From assembly GCA_964509545.1 (NCBI GenBank), contig CAZDXQ010000024.1, positions 1 to 52,619 on the forward strand: 52,619 nt of DNA. The letters are read 5' to 3'. Source of the DNA: JADJWR01 sp964509545 (GTDB lineage: Bacteria; Pseudomonadota; Gammaproteobacteria; Burkholderiales; Burkholderiaceae_F). The notes under the pieces were generated by a model. It worked only from the letters and a program-made list of their open reading frames with translations, was not told the DNA's origin and did not search any database. The translations under genes and the position numbers were made by a program. Below are positions 1 to 7,572 of the stretch, one piece after another; positions within the stretch are counted from its first letter, which is position 1, and the number at the start of each line of letters is the position of its first letter.

Positions 1-235
1 GCGCCTCGTGCGCCTTCTTCTGCTCCTGGTACTTGAACTTGCCGTAGTCCATCAGTCGACAGACCGGCGGCGAGGCATTCGGGGCGATTTCCACGAGATC
101 GACGTCGTTCTCGTCCGACAGCCGGAAGGCGTCGGCGAGCTTGACGATGCCGAGTTGCTCGCCGTCAATGCCGATCAGGCGGACTTCCGGCACCGAGATC
201 TCGCGGTTGATGCGATGCGTGTGTTCCTGTGCGAT
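1..235 (-). CDS. infC: Translation initiation factor IF-3, N-terminal part (runs off the window)
   Basis: IF-3 binds the 30S subunit, checks the start codon and prevents premature 50S joining. The 78 visible codons cover the N-terminal domain: HRINREI, EVRLIG, GEQLGIV, DLVEIAP, PPVCRLMDYGKFKY are all typical of the family. The C-terminal domain lies beyond base 1. The best start is an ATC codon at 235 (IAQEHTHRIN...), with GGAG nine bases upstream and no ATG or GTG that would keep the conserved N-terminus. A rare start codon is a known family trait that lets IF-3 repress its own translation. The gene sits 26 bases after thrS on the same strand, the usual thrS-infC order, so the two are probably co-transcribed. 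Confidence 0.93.
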   Translation of the reverse strand, partial: MAQEHTHRINREISVPEVRLIGIDGEQLGIVKLADAFRLSDENDVDLVEIAPNASPPVCRLMDYGKFKYQEQKKAHEA

Positions 236-261
236 GGTGCGTGACTCCGAAAAAGAAAATC

Positions 262-2199
262 TCAGGCTGCCGGCCCCACCTGCCGCCGCTGCGCGACGTC
301 CTCGTCAAGCCGCGCCGCGAACGCCTCCAGCGTCATCACGCCGAGGTCGACACCGCCGCGGGCCCGGACAGCCACCCTCTTGATTCCATCCGCTGCCGGC
401 TTTTCCTTGTCCCCGACAACGAGGATATAGGGCAGCTTCTGCAGCGCAAGGGCGCGGATTTTATAGGTGATCTTCTCGTTGCGCAAATCGGCCTCGGCCC
501 TAAAGCCTTGTTTTTTCAGCGTTTGAACAACATCCTGCGCGTATTCGATCTGGCCTTCGGAGATATTGGCCACACCGACCTGCACCGGCGCCAGCCACGG
601 CGGCATCGCTCCCGCATGGTTCTCGATCAGCATGCCGATGAAGCGCTCCATCGAACCGATGATCGCCCGGTGCAGCATCACCGGCACCTGGCGCGTGTTG
701 TCCTCGGCCACGTACTCGGCGCCGAGCCGGCCCGGCATCTGGAAGTCGACCTGCATCGTACCGCACTGCCACTCGCGGCCGATCGCGTCCTTCAGCGTGT
801 ACTCGATCTTAGGGCCGTAGAAGGCACCGTCGCCGGGCGAGACCGTGTACTCGACGGCGGAGCGGCGCAGCGACTCCATCAGCGCTTCCTCGGCCTTGTC
901 CCACGACTCGTCGGAGCCGATGCGCTTCTCCGGCCTGGTCGAGACCTTGTACAGGATGTGCTCGAAACCGAAGTCGCGGTAGACCTTCTGCAGCAGCGCC
1001 GTGTAGGCGACGCATTCGTCGAGGATCTGCGCCTCGGTGCAGAAGATGTGGCCGTCGTCCTGCGTGAAACCGCGCACGCGCATCATGCCGTGCAGCGAGC
1101 CCGAAGGTTCGTTGCGGTGGCAGGCGCCGAACTCGCCGTAGCGCAGCGGCAGTTCGCGGTAGCTGTGCAGATTGGCGTTGTAGATCTGGATGTGGCCGGG
1201 GCAGTTCATCGGCTTCAGCGCGTAGTACCGGTTCTCCGACTCGGTCGTGAACATGTTCTCGCGGTACTTCTCCCAGTGGCCGGAGCGCTCCCAAAGCGAG
1301 CGGTCGAGGATCTGCGGCGCCTTGACCTCCTGGTAGCCGTTGTCCTTGTAGACACTACGCATGTAGCTCTCGACCTGCTGCCAGATCGCCCAGCCGCGCG
1401 GGTGCCAGAAAATGAGCCCCGGCGCTTCGTCCTGAAAATGGAACAGGTCGAGTTCGCGGCCCAGCTTGCGGTGATCGCGCCGCTCGGCCTCCTCGAGCAT
1501 CTTCAGGTAGGCGTCCTGCTCCTCCTTCGACGCCCAGGCCGTGCCGTAGATCCGCTGCAGCATCTCGTTGCGCGAGTCGCCGCGCCAGTAGGCGCCAGCC
1601 ACTTTCATCAGCTTGAAGACCTTCAGCTTCCCCGTCGACGGCACGTGGGGCCCTCGACACAAGTCGATGAAGCCGCCCTCGCGATACAGCGAGATGTCCT
1701 CGTTGGCCGGGATCGAGGCGATGATCTCGGCTTTGTACTTCTCGCCGATCGACTGGAAGAACTTCACCGCGTCGTCGCGCTTCCACACCTCGCGCGTGAC
1801 GACCTCGTCCTTCTTCGCCAGTTCGGCCATCTTTTTCTCGATGGCCTGCAGGTCCTCGGGCGTGAACGGGCGCTTGTAGGAGAAGTCGTAGTAAAAGCCG
1901 TTATCGATCACCGGCCCGATCGTCACCTGCGCATCCGGAAACAGTTCCTTGACCGCGTAGGCGAGCAGGTGCGCCGTCGAGTGGCGCAGGATCTCCAGCC
2001 CCTCGGCGTCCTTCGCGGTGACGATCGAGACCGACGCATCGCGGTCGATCACATAGGAGGTGTCGACCAGTTTGCCGTCGACTTTGCCGGCGACGGCGGC
2101 CTTGGCCAGTCCCGGGCCGATCGAAGCCGCGACCTCGGCCACGCTCACTGGCCTGTCGAACGGACGGCTGGAGCCGTCAGGAAGGCGAATCGAAATCAT
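262..2199 (-). CDS. thrS: Threonyl-tRNA synthetase
   Basis: Class II synthetase that charges tRNA-Thr in the cytoplasm. About 645 residues, the normal length. In order: TGS domain (about 1-60), the SAD editing domain with the zinc-type HSTAHLLAYAV helix and the later CRGPHVPSTG, the catalytic core (about 250-530) with MNCPGHIQIY (zinc-binding Cys), the RYGEFG/CHRNEPSG motif 2 region and LHRAIIGSMERF motif 3, then the anticodon-binding domain. An in-frame start exists 54 bases further upstream, but ATG 2199 has GGAG nine bases before it and gives the family N-terminus MISIRLPDGS, so it is preferred. A Thr-rich leader ORF and a terminator hairpin lie just upstream, suggesting attenuation; infC follows. 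Confidence 0.97.
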   Translation of the reverse strand: MISIRLPDGSSRPFDRPVSVAEVAASIGPGLAKAAVAGKVDGKLVDTSYVIDRDASVSIVTAKDAEGLEILRHSTAHLLAYAVKELFPDAQVTIGPVIDNGFYYDFSYKRPFTPEDLQAIEKKMAELAKKDEVVTREVWKRDDAVKFFQSIGEKYKAEIIASIPANEDISLYREGGFIDLCRGPHVPSTGKLKVFKLMKVAGAYWRGDSRNEMLQRIYGTAWASKEEQDAYLKMLEEAERRDHRKLGRELDLFHFQDEAPGLIFWHPRGWAIWQQVESYMRSVYKDNGYQEVKAPQILDRSLWERSGHWEKYRENMFTTESENRYYALKPMNCPGHIQIYNANLHSYRELPLRYGEFGACHRNEPSGSLHGMMRVRGFTQDDGHIFCTEAQILDECVAYTALLQKVYRDFGFEHILYKVSTRPEKRIGSDESWDKAEEALMESLRRSAVEYTVSPGDGAFYGPKIEYTLKDAIGREWQCGTMQVDFQMPGRLGAEYVAEDNTRQVPVMLHRAIIGSMERFIGMLIENHAGAMPPWLAPVQVGVANISEGQIEYAQDVVQTLKKQGFRAEADLRNEKITYKIRALALQKLPYILVVGDKEKPAADGIKRVAVRARGGVDLGVMTLEAFAARLDEDVAQRRQVGPAA

Positions 2200-2216
2200 G
2201 TGCAGAGGCTCCGACG

Positions 2217-2248
2217 AAAAAAAAGTGCGGGCGAGCCGCACTTTTTTT
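2217..2248 (-). terminator. Intrinsic terminator in the thrS leader (candidate attenuator)
   Basis: Read on the minus strand this is AAAAAAAGTGCGG, a five-base loop CTCGC, then CCGCACTTTTTTTT: a six-pair GC-rich stem, extended by A-U pairs, ending in a run of eight T. Only about 17 bases separate it from the thrS ATG, and the thrS Shine-Dalgarno begins a few bases after the T run. No thrS promoter can fit downstream of it, so every thrS transcript must read through it. A competing pairing is possible between CGGACGAG (2267-2260) and CTCGCCCG (2235-2228), seven of eight pairs, which would take up the loop and half of the 3' arm. Confidence 0.8.
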
Positions 2249-2274
2249 CGCAAGGCGAACTCGTCCGGGCCGCT

Positions 2275-2310
2275 CTAGCTGCCGGTGAACGTAGTTCGGA
2301 AGAACGACAT
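2275..2310 (-). CDS. Putative threonine-rich leader peptide of thrS
   Basis: An 11-residue ORF reads MSFFRTTFTGS and stops at TAG. Three of the eleven codons are Thr (ACT, ACG adjacent, then ACC). AAGGGA lies seven bases before the ATG. The ORF ends 26 bases before the terminator hairpin upstream of thrS. A ribosome stopped at the two adjacent Thr codons would leave 2267-2260 free to form the competing pairing, while one that reaches the stop codon would cover it and let the terminator form. This is the layout of pheM-pheST and thrL-thrABC type leaders. No expression evidence is available; a chance ORF cannot be excluded. Confidence 0.6.
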   Translation of the reverse strand: MSFFRTTFTGS

Positions 2311-2337
2311 CTTCGATTCCCTTGTTCGATGTTGCGC

Positions 2338-2414
2338 TGGTAGGCGCGAGTGGATTCGAACCACCGACCCCCACCATGTCAAGGTGGTGCTCTAACCAAC
2401 TGAGCTACGCGCCT
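2338..2414 (-). tRNA. tRNA-Val (anticodon GAC)
   Basis: The minus strand folds as a complete cloverleaf: acceptor AGGCGCG with CGCGCCT, D arm GCTCAGTTGGTTAGAGC, anticodon arm CCACC-TTGACAT-GGTGG with anticodon GAC, T arm GGTGG-TTCGAAT-CCACT-type, discriminator A and an encoded CCA. It is nearly identical in its core to enterobacterial tRNA-Val(GAC). Its 3' end is only 27 bases from the thrS leader ORF, with no room for a separate promoter between them. Confidence 0.97.
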
Positions 2415-2424
2415 GCGGATACAA

Positions 2425-2454
2425 ATGATACACGACGGCCCTCGTTCGCCCGAA
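2425..2454 (-). promoter_or_regulatory. Possible promoter of tRNA-Val (and thrS)
   Basis: On the minus strand a -10-like TATCAT (2430-2425) lies about 11 bases before the tRNA 5' end, with a weak -35 candidate TTCGGG 18 bases upstream. The -10 position is right for a tRNA promoter, but the -35 match is poor. Since no other promoter is visible before thrS, this may drive tRNA-Val, thrS and infC. Confidence 0.35.
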
Positions 2455-2575
2455 CTGTCGCGCCGGCCGTCCGATCAGTGAATGCGCAGCGCGACAAGCG
2501 GCCGCAGCGTTCCGTGACGGGCGCCGCGTCATCGCGCACGTCGGCGCAGCGACCGCACGCCTCGGCCCGGCAGGT

Positions 2576-4720
2576 TCAGCGGCGACGCGCCGAGTAGACG
2601 CCGCCGACCTCGGCGATCTGCGCCAGCGCGCGGCGCAGCGCCGCGCCGTCGGCCACCTCGACCGTGAAGCTCATCTGCGCGTCGCCGCGCTTCGACAGCG
2701 TGTTGACGCCGATGACGTTGAGTTTCTCGCGCGCGAACACCTCCGAGATGTCGCGCAGCAATCCGGCGCGATCCTGCGCCAGGACGACGACATCGACCGG
2801 ATAGACGGCCTCGGTCGAGGCGCTCCATGCGACTTCGATCATCCGCTCCGGGTGCCGGTCCGCCAGCGCTGCGGCGTTGGCACACCCGACACGATGCACG
2901 GAAACGCCGCGGCCGCGGGTGACGAAGCCGAAGATCTCGTCCGGCGGGACCGGCCGGCAGCAGCGCGCCAGCTGTGTCATCAGCGAATCGACGCCGACGA
3001 CCAGCACGCCGCCCTTGCCGCGCGCTGCCGCCTTGGCGGTTTCCGTCCTCGTCGACGGCGGCACCACGATCTCGGACGTCGGTGCTGCCGGCGCCACGGT
3101 CAACGCCTGCTCGATGCTGCGCAGGCTGAATTCTTCCTTGCTGGCGGCCGCCGACAGTTCGTCAACCGAGGCATACCCGAGCCGGCGGGCGAGGTCATCG
3201 AGCTTCACTGCAGTTCGGCCAAGCCGCTGCAGTTCGCGCTCGATCACGGCCCGGCCGGCAGCCATCGACTGCTGCAGCTCGAGCAGATTGAACCAGTGCC
3301 TCACCTTCTGCCGCGAACGGGCGCTGGCGAGGTAGCCGAGTTCCGGATTCAGCCAGTCGCGGCTCGGGCCGCCACTCTTGGCGGCGATGATCTCCACTGT
3401 CTGCCCGCTGGCGAGCGGCCGGTTCAGCGGCACCAGCGCGCCGTCGACGCGCGCCCCACGGCAGCGGTTGCCCAATTCGGTGTGCACGTGGTAGGCGAAG
3501 TCGATCGGCGTGGCGCCGGCCGGCAGTTCGACCACTCTGCCCTGCGGCGTCAGCACGTAGATGCGCTCGTCGGGCTTGGCCGACGGCTGCGGCTTGTCGA
3601 CCTCGGCCCGCCACGCCAGCAGCTGGCGCAGCCACGCCACGCGCTGCTGATCGGCCCCGGGCACCTTGCGCCCGCCCTCCTTGTAGTGCCAATGCGCGGC
3701 AACGCCGAGCTCGGCGAACTCGTGCATCTCGCGCGTGCGGATCTGAATTTCCAGCGTGCGGCCAGCGGCGTCGCGGACGACAGTGTGCAGCGACTGGTAG
3801 CCGTTGGCCTTCGGCCGCGCGATGTAATCGTCGTATTCGCCTTCGACCGGTGACCATATCTCGTGCACCAGCGACAGCACCTGGTAGCAATGCGCCACCT
3901 CGGCGACGATCACGCGCAGCGCGCGCACGTCGTAGATCTCCTCGAACGCCAGCCGCTTCGCGCGCATCTTGTTGTAGATGCTGACGATGTGCTTGGGCCT
4001 GCCGCTGACATCCCCGTGCAGGCCCGCCGCAACGAGCCGCGCGCGCAGCACGGCCGCGGCCTCGGTGATGAATCGTTCGCGCTCGACGCGCTTTTCGTCG
4101 AGCAGACGGGCCAGCCGCCTGTAGGTCTCCGGCTCGAGCAGGCGAAAGGCGAGATCTTCGAGCGCCCATTTCAGCTGCCAGACGCCGAGGCGGTTGGCGA
4201 GCGGCGCGTAAAGATCGAGCGTCTCGCGGGCGATCGCCGCCTGCAATTGCGCATCGACGCCGACGCCCTTGCGCGCAGCGAAATAACGCAGCGTCTGCTC
4301 CCGCGAAGCCAGGCGCAGCAGCACGACGCGCACGTCGTTGACCATGGCCAGAAGCATCTTGCGCAGGCCCTCGGCCTGCGCCGCCGCCTGTCCGCGCGCG
4401 CGCGTCGTCTCCGACAAGCGCATCAGCTGGCGCAGGTCGGCGACCAGTTGCGCCACCGTGCCGCCAAAGCGGCCGCGCAGCCAGTCGTCGGCGTCGCGCA
4501 GCACGTCGTGGATGCCGAAAAGGTAGGCCGCCGCAAGCAGATCGGGATCGGCGCGCAGTTCGCGCACGATCTGGACCATGCCATCGGCATGGGCCACAAA
4601 CGGCTCGCCCGTCCGCAGCGCCCGTTCGCCGTAAAGGGGCACCACGAGGGCACGCACACCGGCCGGATCGATCGCCTCCGGTGTCGCCAGTGTTTTTTCG
4701 CCGGTGTCGCGCGCGGTCAT
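2576..4720 (-). CDS. relA: GTP pyrophosphokinase RelA, synthetase-only type
   Basis: Makes (p)ppGpp from ATP and GTP/GDP on stalled ribosomes. Domains in order: an HD-like region (first ~110 residues) where the catalytic His-Asp pair is replaced (LLAAAYLFGIHD aligns with the LLHD of bifunctional Rel/SpoT), the synthetase domain (YDVRALRVIV, GEYDDYIARPKANGYQSLHTVV, QIRTREMHEFAELGVAAHW), TGS (RIYVLTPQGRVVELPAGATPIDFAYHVH), a central helical region and C-terminal ACT. The EYDD motif is the acidic EXDD form of single-function RelA, fitting loss of hydrolase activity. About 714 residues. The start is unsure: GTG at 4762 is only 9 bases from the divergent mtfA start, while ATG 4720 lies just after a GATAAT -10-like box (4750-4745), so 4720 is preferred. 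Confidence 0.93.
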   Translation of the reverse strand: MTARDTGEKTLATPEAIDPAGVRALVVPLYGERALRTGEPFVAHADGMVQIVRELRADPDLLAAAYLFGIHDVLRDADDWLRGRFGGTVAQLVADLRQLMRLSETTRARGQAAAQAEGLRKMLLAMVNDVRVVLLRLASREQTLRYFAARKGVGVDAQLQAAIARETLDLYAPLANRLGVWQLKWALEDLAFRLLEPETYRRLARLLDEKRVERERFITEAAAVLRARLVAAGLHGDVSGRPKHIVSIYNKMRAKRLAFEEIYDVRALRVIVAEVAHCYQVLSLVHEIWSPVEGEYDDYIARPKANGYQSLHTVVRDAAGRTLEIQIRTREMHEFAELGVAAHWHYKEGGRKVPGADQQRVAWLRQLLAWRAEVDKPQPSAKPDERIYVLTPQGRVVELPAGATPIDFAYHVHTELGNRCRGARVDGALVPLNRPLASGQTVEIIAAKSGGPSRDWLNPELGYLASARSRQKVRHWFNLLELQQSMAAGRAVIERELQRLGRTAVKLDDLARRLGYASVDELSAAASKEEFSLRSIEQALTVAPAAPTSEIVVPPSTRTETAKAAARGKGGVLVVGVDSLMTQLARCCRPVPPDEIFGFVTRGRGVSVHRVGCANAAALADRHPERMIEVAWSASTEAVYPVDVVVLAQDRAGLLRDISEVFAREKLNVIGVNTLSKRGDAQMSFTVEVADGAALRRALAQIAEVGGVYSARRR

Positions 4721-4744
4721 TGCGAGGTCGGTGTCGTCGGCACG

Positions 4745-4765
4745 ATTATCGCCCTGCGGCACAAT
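4745..4765. promoter_or_regulatory. Divergent -10 boxes between relA and mtfA
   Basis: Plus strand: CACAAT at 4760-4765, exactly six bases before the mtfA ATG and with no Shine-Dalgarno, which would place the transcript start at or beside the A of the ATG (leaderless mRNA). Minus strand: GATAAT at 4750-4745, about 25 bases before relA ATG 4720. The -35 elements are weak on both sides. Pattern call by eye. Confidence 0.4.
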
Positions 4766-4771
4766 GGCCGC

Positions 4772-5599
4772 ATGCTGAAGTCACTATTGACCAGCCTGCA
4801 TCCAGCGCGCCGCGTGCAGATCGACGAGACCTTGTGGCGCGAAGTGGTCGAGGCGCTGCCGTTCCTGGCCAGGCTCACCGCCGACGAACGCGGCCATCTG
4901 CGCGAACTGGCCCGGCGCTTCCTCGCCGACAAGGAAATGGCTACGGCCGGCGAGTTGCAGCTGACCGCCGCCATGCAGGTGAACATCGCCGCTCAGGCCT
5001 GCCTTCCGGTGCTGAAACTGGGCCTCGAGTGGTACCGCGGCTGGCGCAGCATCGTCGTCTATCCCGACGAATTCCTCGTTCCGCGCGAGATCACCGACGA
5101 GGCTGGCGTCGTGCACGAGTACGTCGAACCGATCGCCGGCGAAGCCTGGGACGGCGGCCCCTTGCTGCTGTCGTGGGCCGACGCGCAGGCCACCGAAGGC
5201 AACTACAACGTGGTGATCCACGAGTTCACGCACAAGCTGGACATGGCCAACGGCGAGGCCGATGGCGTGCCGCCCTTCGACCGTCGGCGGCACGCGGGCT
5301 TGAGCGCGGGGCATTGGCAGCAGGTGCTCGACGATGCGTTCGAGCGGTTGAACGCCGAACTGGACTTGATCGAGGCCGAGATTCCGGCAGATGTCGATCC
5401 CGAATCGGCCGAAGCCGACGCGTACTACGCCAGGCTGCCGCTCGACCCGTATGCAGCCACGAATCCCGGCGAATTCTTTGCCGTCTCCAGCGAGGCTTTC
5501 TTCGTCGCGCCGCAGCGTCTGCGCGACGCCTTTCCCGACTGGTATGCGTTGCTCGCGGCCTTTTTCCTGCAGGACCCTCTCGCCGCAGACGAACGATGA
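4772..5599 (+). CDS. mtfA: MtfA-family zinc peptidase (M90)
   Basis: Cytoplasmic zinc metallopeptidase; in Escherichia coli MtfA binds the repressor Mlc and so influences glucose PTS expression. The 275-residue product has the HEFTHKLDMANG motif (HExxH zinc site) near residue 150 and a downstream EFFAVSSEAFF segment that supplies the third ligand. The N-terminus LHPARRVQIDETLWREVVEALPFLARL is typical of the family. ATG 4772 was chosen because the upstream part of this reading frame is antisense to relA and has no family similarity. There is no Shine-Dalgarno; a CACAAT box six bases upstream suggests a leaderless message. The stop overlaps the next gene by ATGA. Whether it acts on an Mlc homologue here is unknown. 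Confidence 0.92.
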   Translation: MLKSLLTSLHPARRVQIDETLWREVVEALPFLARLTADERGHLRELARRFLADKEMATAGELQLTAAMQVNIAAQACLPVLKLGLEWYRGWRSIVVYPDEFLVPREITDEAGVVHEYVEPIAGEAWDGGPLLLSWADAQATEGNYNVVIHEFTHKLDMANGEADGVPPFDRRRHAGLSAGHWQQVLDDAFERLNAELDLIEAEIPADVDPESAEADAYYARLPLDPYAATNPGEFFAVSSEAFFVAPQRLRDAFPDWYALLAAFFLQDPLAADER

Positions 5600-6087
5600 A
5601 GCGCCTGCTGATCGTCTGGCACAGCCACACCGGTGGCGCGCGGCAGTTGGCCGAGGCAGCCGCCGCGGCGGCGCGTGGCGAAGCGGGCGTCGAAGTGAGT
5701 CTGGAGCACGCGGCTGACACGCGGGCCGACGATGTCCTGGCCGCCGACGGCTATTTGTTCGTCACGCCCGAGAACCTGGCGACGATGGCCGGGCTGATGA
5801 AGGATTTCTTCGACCGCATCTACTACGCGGCGCTCGAGCGCGTCAACGGACGACCCTACGCGCTGCTGGTCTGCGCCGGCTCCGACGGTACCGGCGCGGT
5901 GCGGCAGATCGAGCGCATCGCCACCGGCCTGCGCCTGCGGCAGGTCGCGCCGCCGCTGATCGTGATCACGCACGCGCAGACACCCGAGGCGATCCTTGCG
6001 CCGAAGACGATCAAGGCCGGGGACCTGGCGCGCTGCGCCGAAATCGGCGCCGGGCTGGCCGCAGGACTGGCCGCCGGCGTGTTCTGA
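5596..6087 (+). CDS. Flavodoxin-like FMN-binding oxidoreductase
   Basis: 163 residues. The N-terminus RLLIVWHSHTGGARQLAEA is a flavodoxin-type phosphate loop for FMN (beta strand, then H-S-H-T-G-G). TPENLATMAGLMKDFFDRIYY matches the NADPH-dependent FMN reductase/flavodoxin fold, followed by YALLVCAGSDGTG. Likely a soluble flavoprotein reductase of unknown substrate. The start overlaps the mtfA stop (ATGA), so the two genes are translationally coupled. No N-terminal signal is seen. The precise electron partner cannot be inferred. Confidence 0.85.
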   Translation: MKRLLIVWHSHTGGARQLAEAAAAAARGEAGVEVSLEHAADTRADDVLAADGYLFVTPENLATMAGLMKDFFDRIYYAALERVNGRPYALLVCAGSDGTGAVRQIERIATGLRLRQVAPPLIVITHAQTPEAILAPKTIKAGDLARCAEIGAGLAAGLAAGVF

Positions 6088-6258
6088 GTCACTTCCAAAG
6101 CCAGGCTGCGGCCCGCCCGACCCTTGCGGGGGTCAAGGAGACTTGCGGCGGCCCGGCGTTTCCCTGAGCGCCGCAGCGGCGCGCAGCCTTGCCGCGCTGT
6201 CAGGCTCGTTGCCGCAGCCGACGGCTGCCTGCCCGCCTTGCAGGCGATCGACCGGCCC

Positions 6259-6609
6259 TCAGCTCACCGCGGCAACGACGACGATTTCCACCCGGTAGGC
6301 CGGTGCTGCCATCGCCGCCTGCACGGTGGCGCGCGCAGGCGTCTGCCCGGGCGCGACCCACGCCTCCCAGACCTTGTTCATCGCCGCGAAGTCCGCCATG
6401 TCGGCGAGGAAGATCTGCGCGCTGAGCAGCCGCGACTTGTCGCTGCCGGCCTCGGCTAGCAGGCGATCGATCGCAGCCAGTGCCTGGCGCGTCTGGCCGC
6501 TGACATCCTGGTCCGTGTCCTCGGCCACCTGCCCGGCAAGAAACACCATGCCATTGCAGACGACCGCCTGACTCATCCGCGGTCCGCTGTGCAAACGCCT
6601 GATCGTCAT
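6259..6609 (-). CDS. ridA: RidA/YjgF-family enamine/imine deaminase
   Basis: RidA proteins hydrolyse reactive enamine/imine intermediates released by PLP enzymes. The 116-residue product has the family pattern: VVCNGMVFLAGQVAED, QTRQALAAIDRLLAEAGSDKSRLLSAQIFLADMADFAAMNKVWEAWV and TPARATVQA with the catalytic Arg. ATG 6609 (MTIRRLHSGPRMSQAVV) fits the family start and has an upstream GGAG-type site; a longer frame upstream belongs to the neighbouring hydrolase. It starts four bases after the hydrolase stop, so they form an operon. It is the YjgF subgroup often paired with catabolic hydrolases, and the substrate is uncertain. Confidence 0.9.
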   Translation of the reverse strand: MTIRRLHSGPRMSQAVVCNGMVFLAGQVAEDTDQDVSGQTRQALAAIDRLLAEAGSDKSRLLSAQIFLADMADFAAMNKVWEAWVAPGQTPARATVQAAMAAPAYRVEIVVVAAVS

Positions 6610-6613
6610 CGTC

Positions 6614-7483
6614 CTACTCCTGCAGCAGAAAGTCGCACACGACTGAGATCTGGTCGTCGTGGAAGAACATCGGCGCGTGGCCGACGCCCGCAAACTCCAC
6701 CAGCTTCGCCTGCGGCCCGCGCCGCGTCATCTCGACGGCCGTTTCGCGCGTCAGTAGATCGGAGTTTTCGCCGCGGGTGATCAGCGTCGGACAGGCAATC
6801 GAGTCATAAAGCCGCCACATCGCGGCCTCGCCGGCCGCCGCCGCCTGTGGCGTGACCGAGGCAAAGGGCACCGCGATCAGCGGGTCGTAGTGCAGCACCC
6901 ATTCGTCGCCGTCGCGGCGGATCGCAGGCTCGGTGATCTCGCGCCATTCGTCGCGCGAACGCAGTGCAAAGGGCGCGGCCACTGTCGAAACGTAGTCGAT
7001 CGCCTCGTCGACGCTGGCGAAGCGCGCCGGTTTGCCGACATAGGCGCCGATCCGCGTCAGCGCCGCCACGTCGAGCCTCGGCCCGACGTCGTTGATCACC
7101 AGCCGCGAGATCGGCGAGGCGGCGAGACCGGCGAGCGAGATGCCGATCAGGCCGCCCATCGAGGTGCCGACCCAGTGCACCGACTGCGCGTTCAGGCGCG
7201 CGATCAGGGTCACCATGTCGGCGACGTACTGCGGCACGCCGTAATGCGCCGGCTCGCGCAGCCAGTCGCTGCGTCCCCGCCCGACCACGTCGGGGCAGAC
7301 GACGCGGTAGTGATCTGCAAGCGCCCGCGCCAACCGGTCGAAGTCGCGGCCGAGCCGGGTCAACCCATGCACGCAGATCAGCACTCGCGGATTTTGCGGA
7401 TCACCCCATTGCGCGTACGCCATCCGGTGCAGTCCGGCCGGGCTCAGGCATTGCACGGTATCGAAGCGCGGAGTCATCGCCAT
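6614..7483 (-). CDS. Alpha/beta hydrolase
   Basis: 289 residues, alpha/beta-hydrolase fold. Visible motifs: oxyanion-hole HGLTRLGRDFD, CPDVVGRGRSDW, nucleophile elbow GTSMGG (Ser), late acid region near TLITRGENSDLLT and catalytic His in VGHAPMFF. Related proteins are esterases or C-C bond hydrolases; the natural substrate is not evident. Three Met codons are possible starts; ATG 7483 is chosen because GAGGG lies about eight bases upstream. No signal peptide from this start. Forms a two-gene unit with ridA and is divergent from the hydroxybutyrate dehydrogenase gene. Confidence 0.85.
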   Translation of the reverse strand: MAMTPRFDTVQCLSPAGLHRMAYAQWGDPQNPRVLICVHGLTRLGRDFDRLARALADHYRVVCPDVVGRGRSDWLREPAHYGVPQYVADMVTLIARLNAQSVHWVGTSMGGLIGISLAGLAASPISRLVINDVGPRLDVAALTRIGAYVGKPARFASVDEAIDYVSTVAAPFALRSRDEWREITEPAIRRDGDEWVLHYDPLIAVPFASVTPQAAAAGEAAMWRLYDSIACPTLITRGENSDLLTRETAVEMTRRGPQAKLVEFAGVGHAPMFFHDDQISVVCDFLLQE

Positions 7484-7572
7484 CTCGGCACCCTCGGCCC
7501 GGAAAAGGATCGGCTGCAGAATCGCCGGCATACTAGCAGCGCATTGCTGTGCAAACGAAGGGGGTCGCAACC

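Noticed and set aside
2164..2177. ACGGCT-GG-AGCCGT hairpin just inside thrS as a second attenuator
   Set aside because: It is within the coding sequence with no T run; likely chance in GC-rich codons.
229..2343. 704-residue open frame on the plus strand
   Set aside because: It is antisense to thrS with arginine- and histidine-rich text and no family pattern, a by-product of high GC content.
3863..4771. Extended N-terminus for mtfA
   Set aside because: This part of the frame is antisense to relA; MtfA family members start near LHPARRVQIDE.
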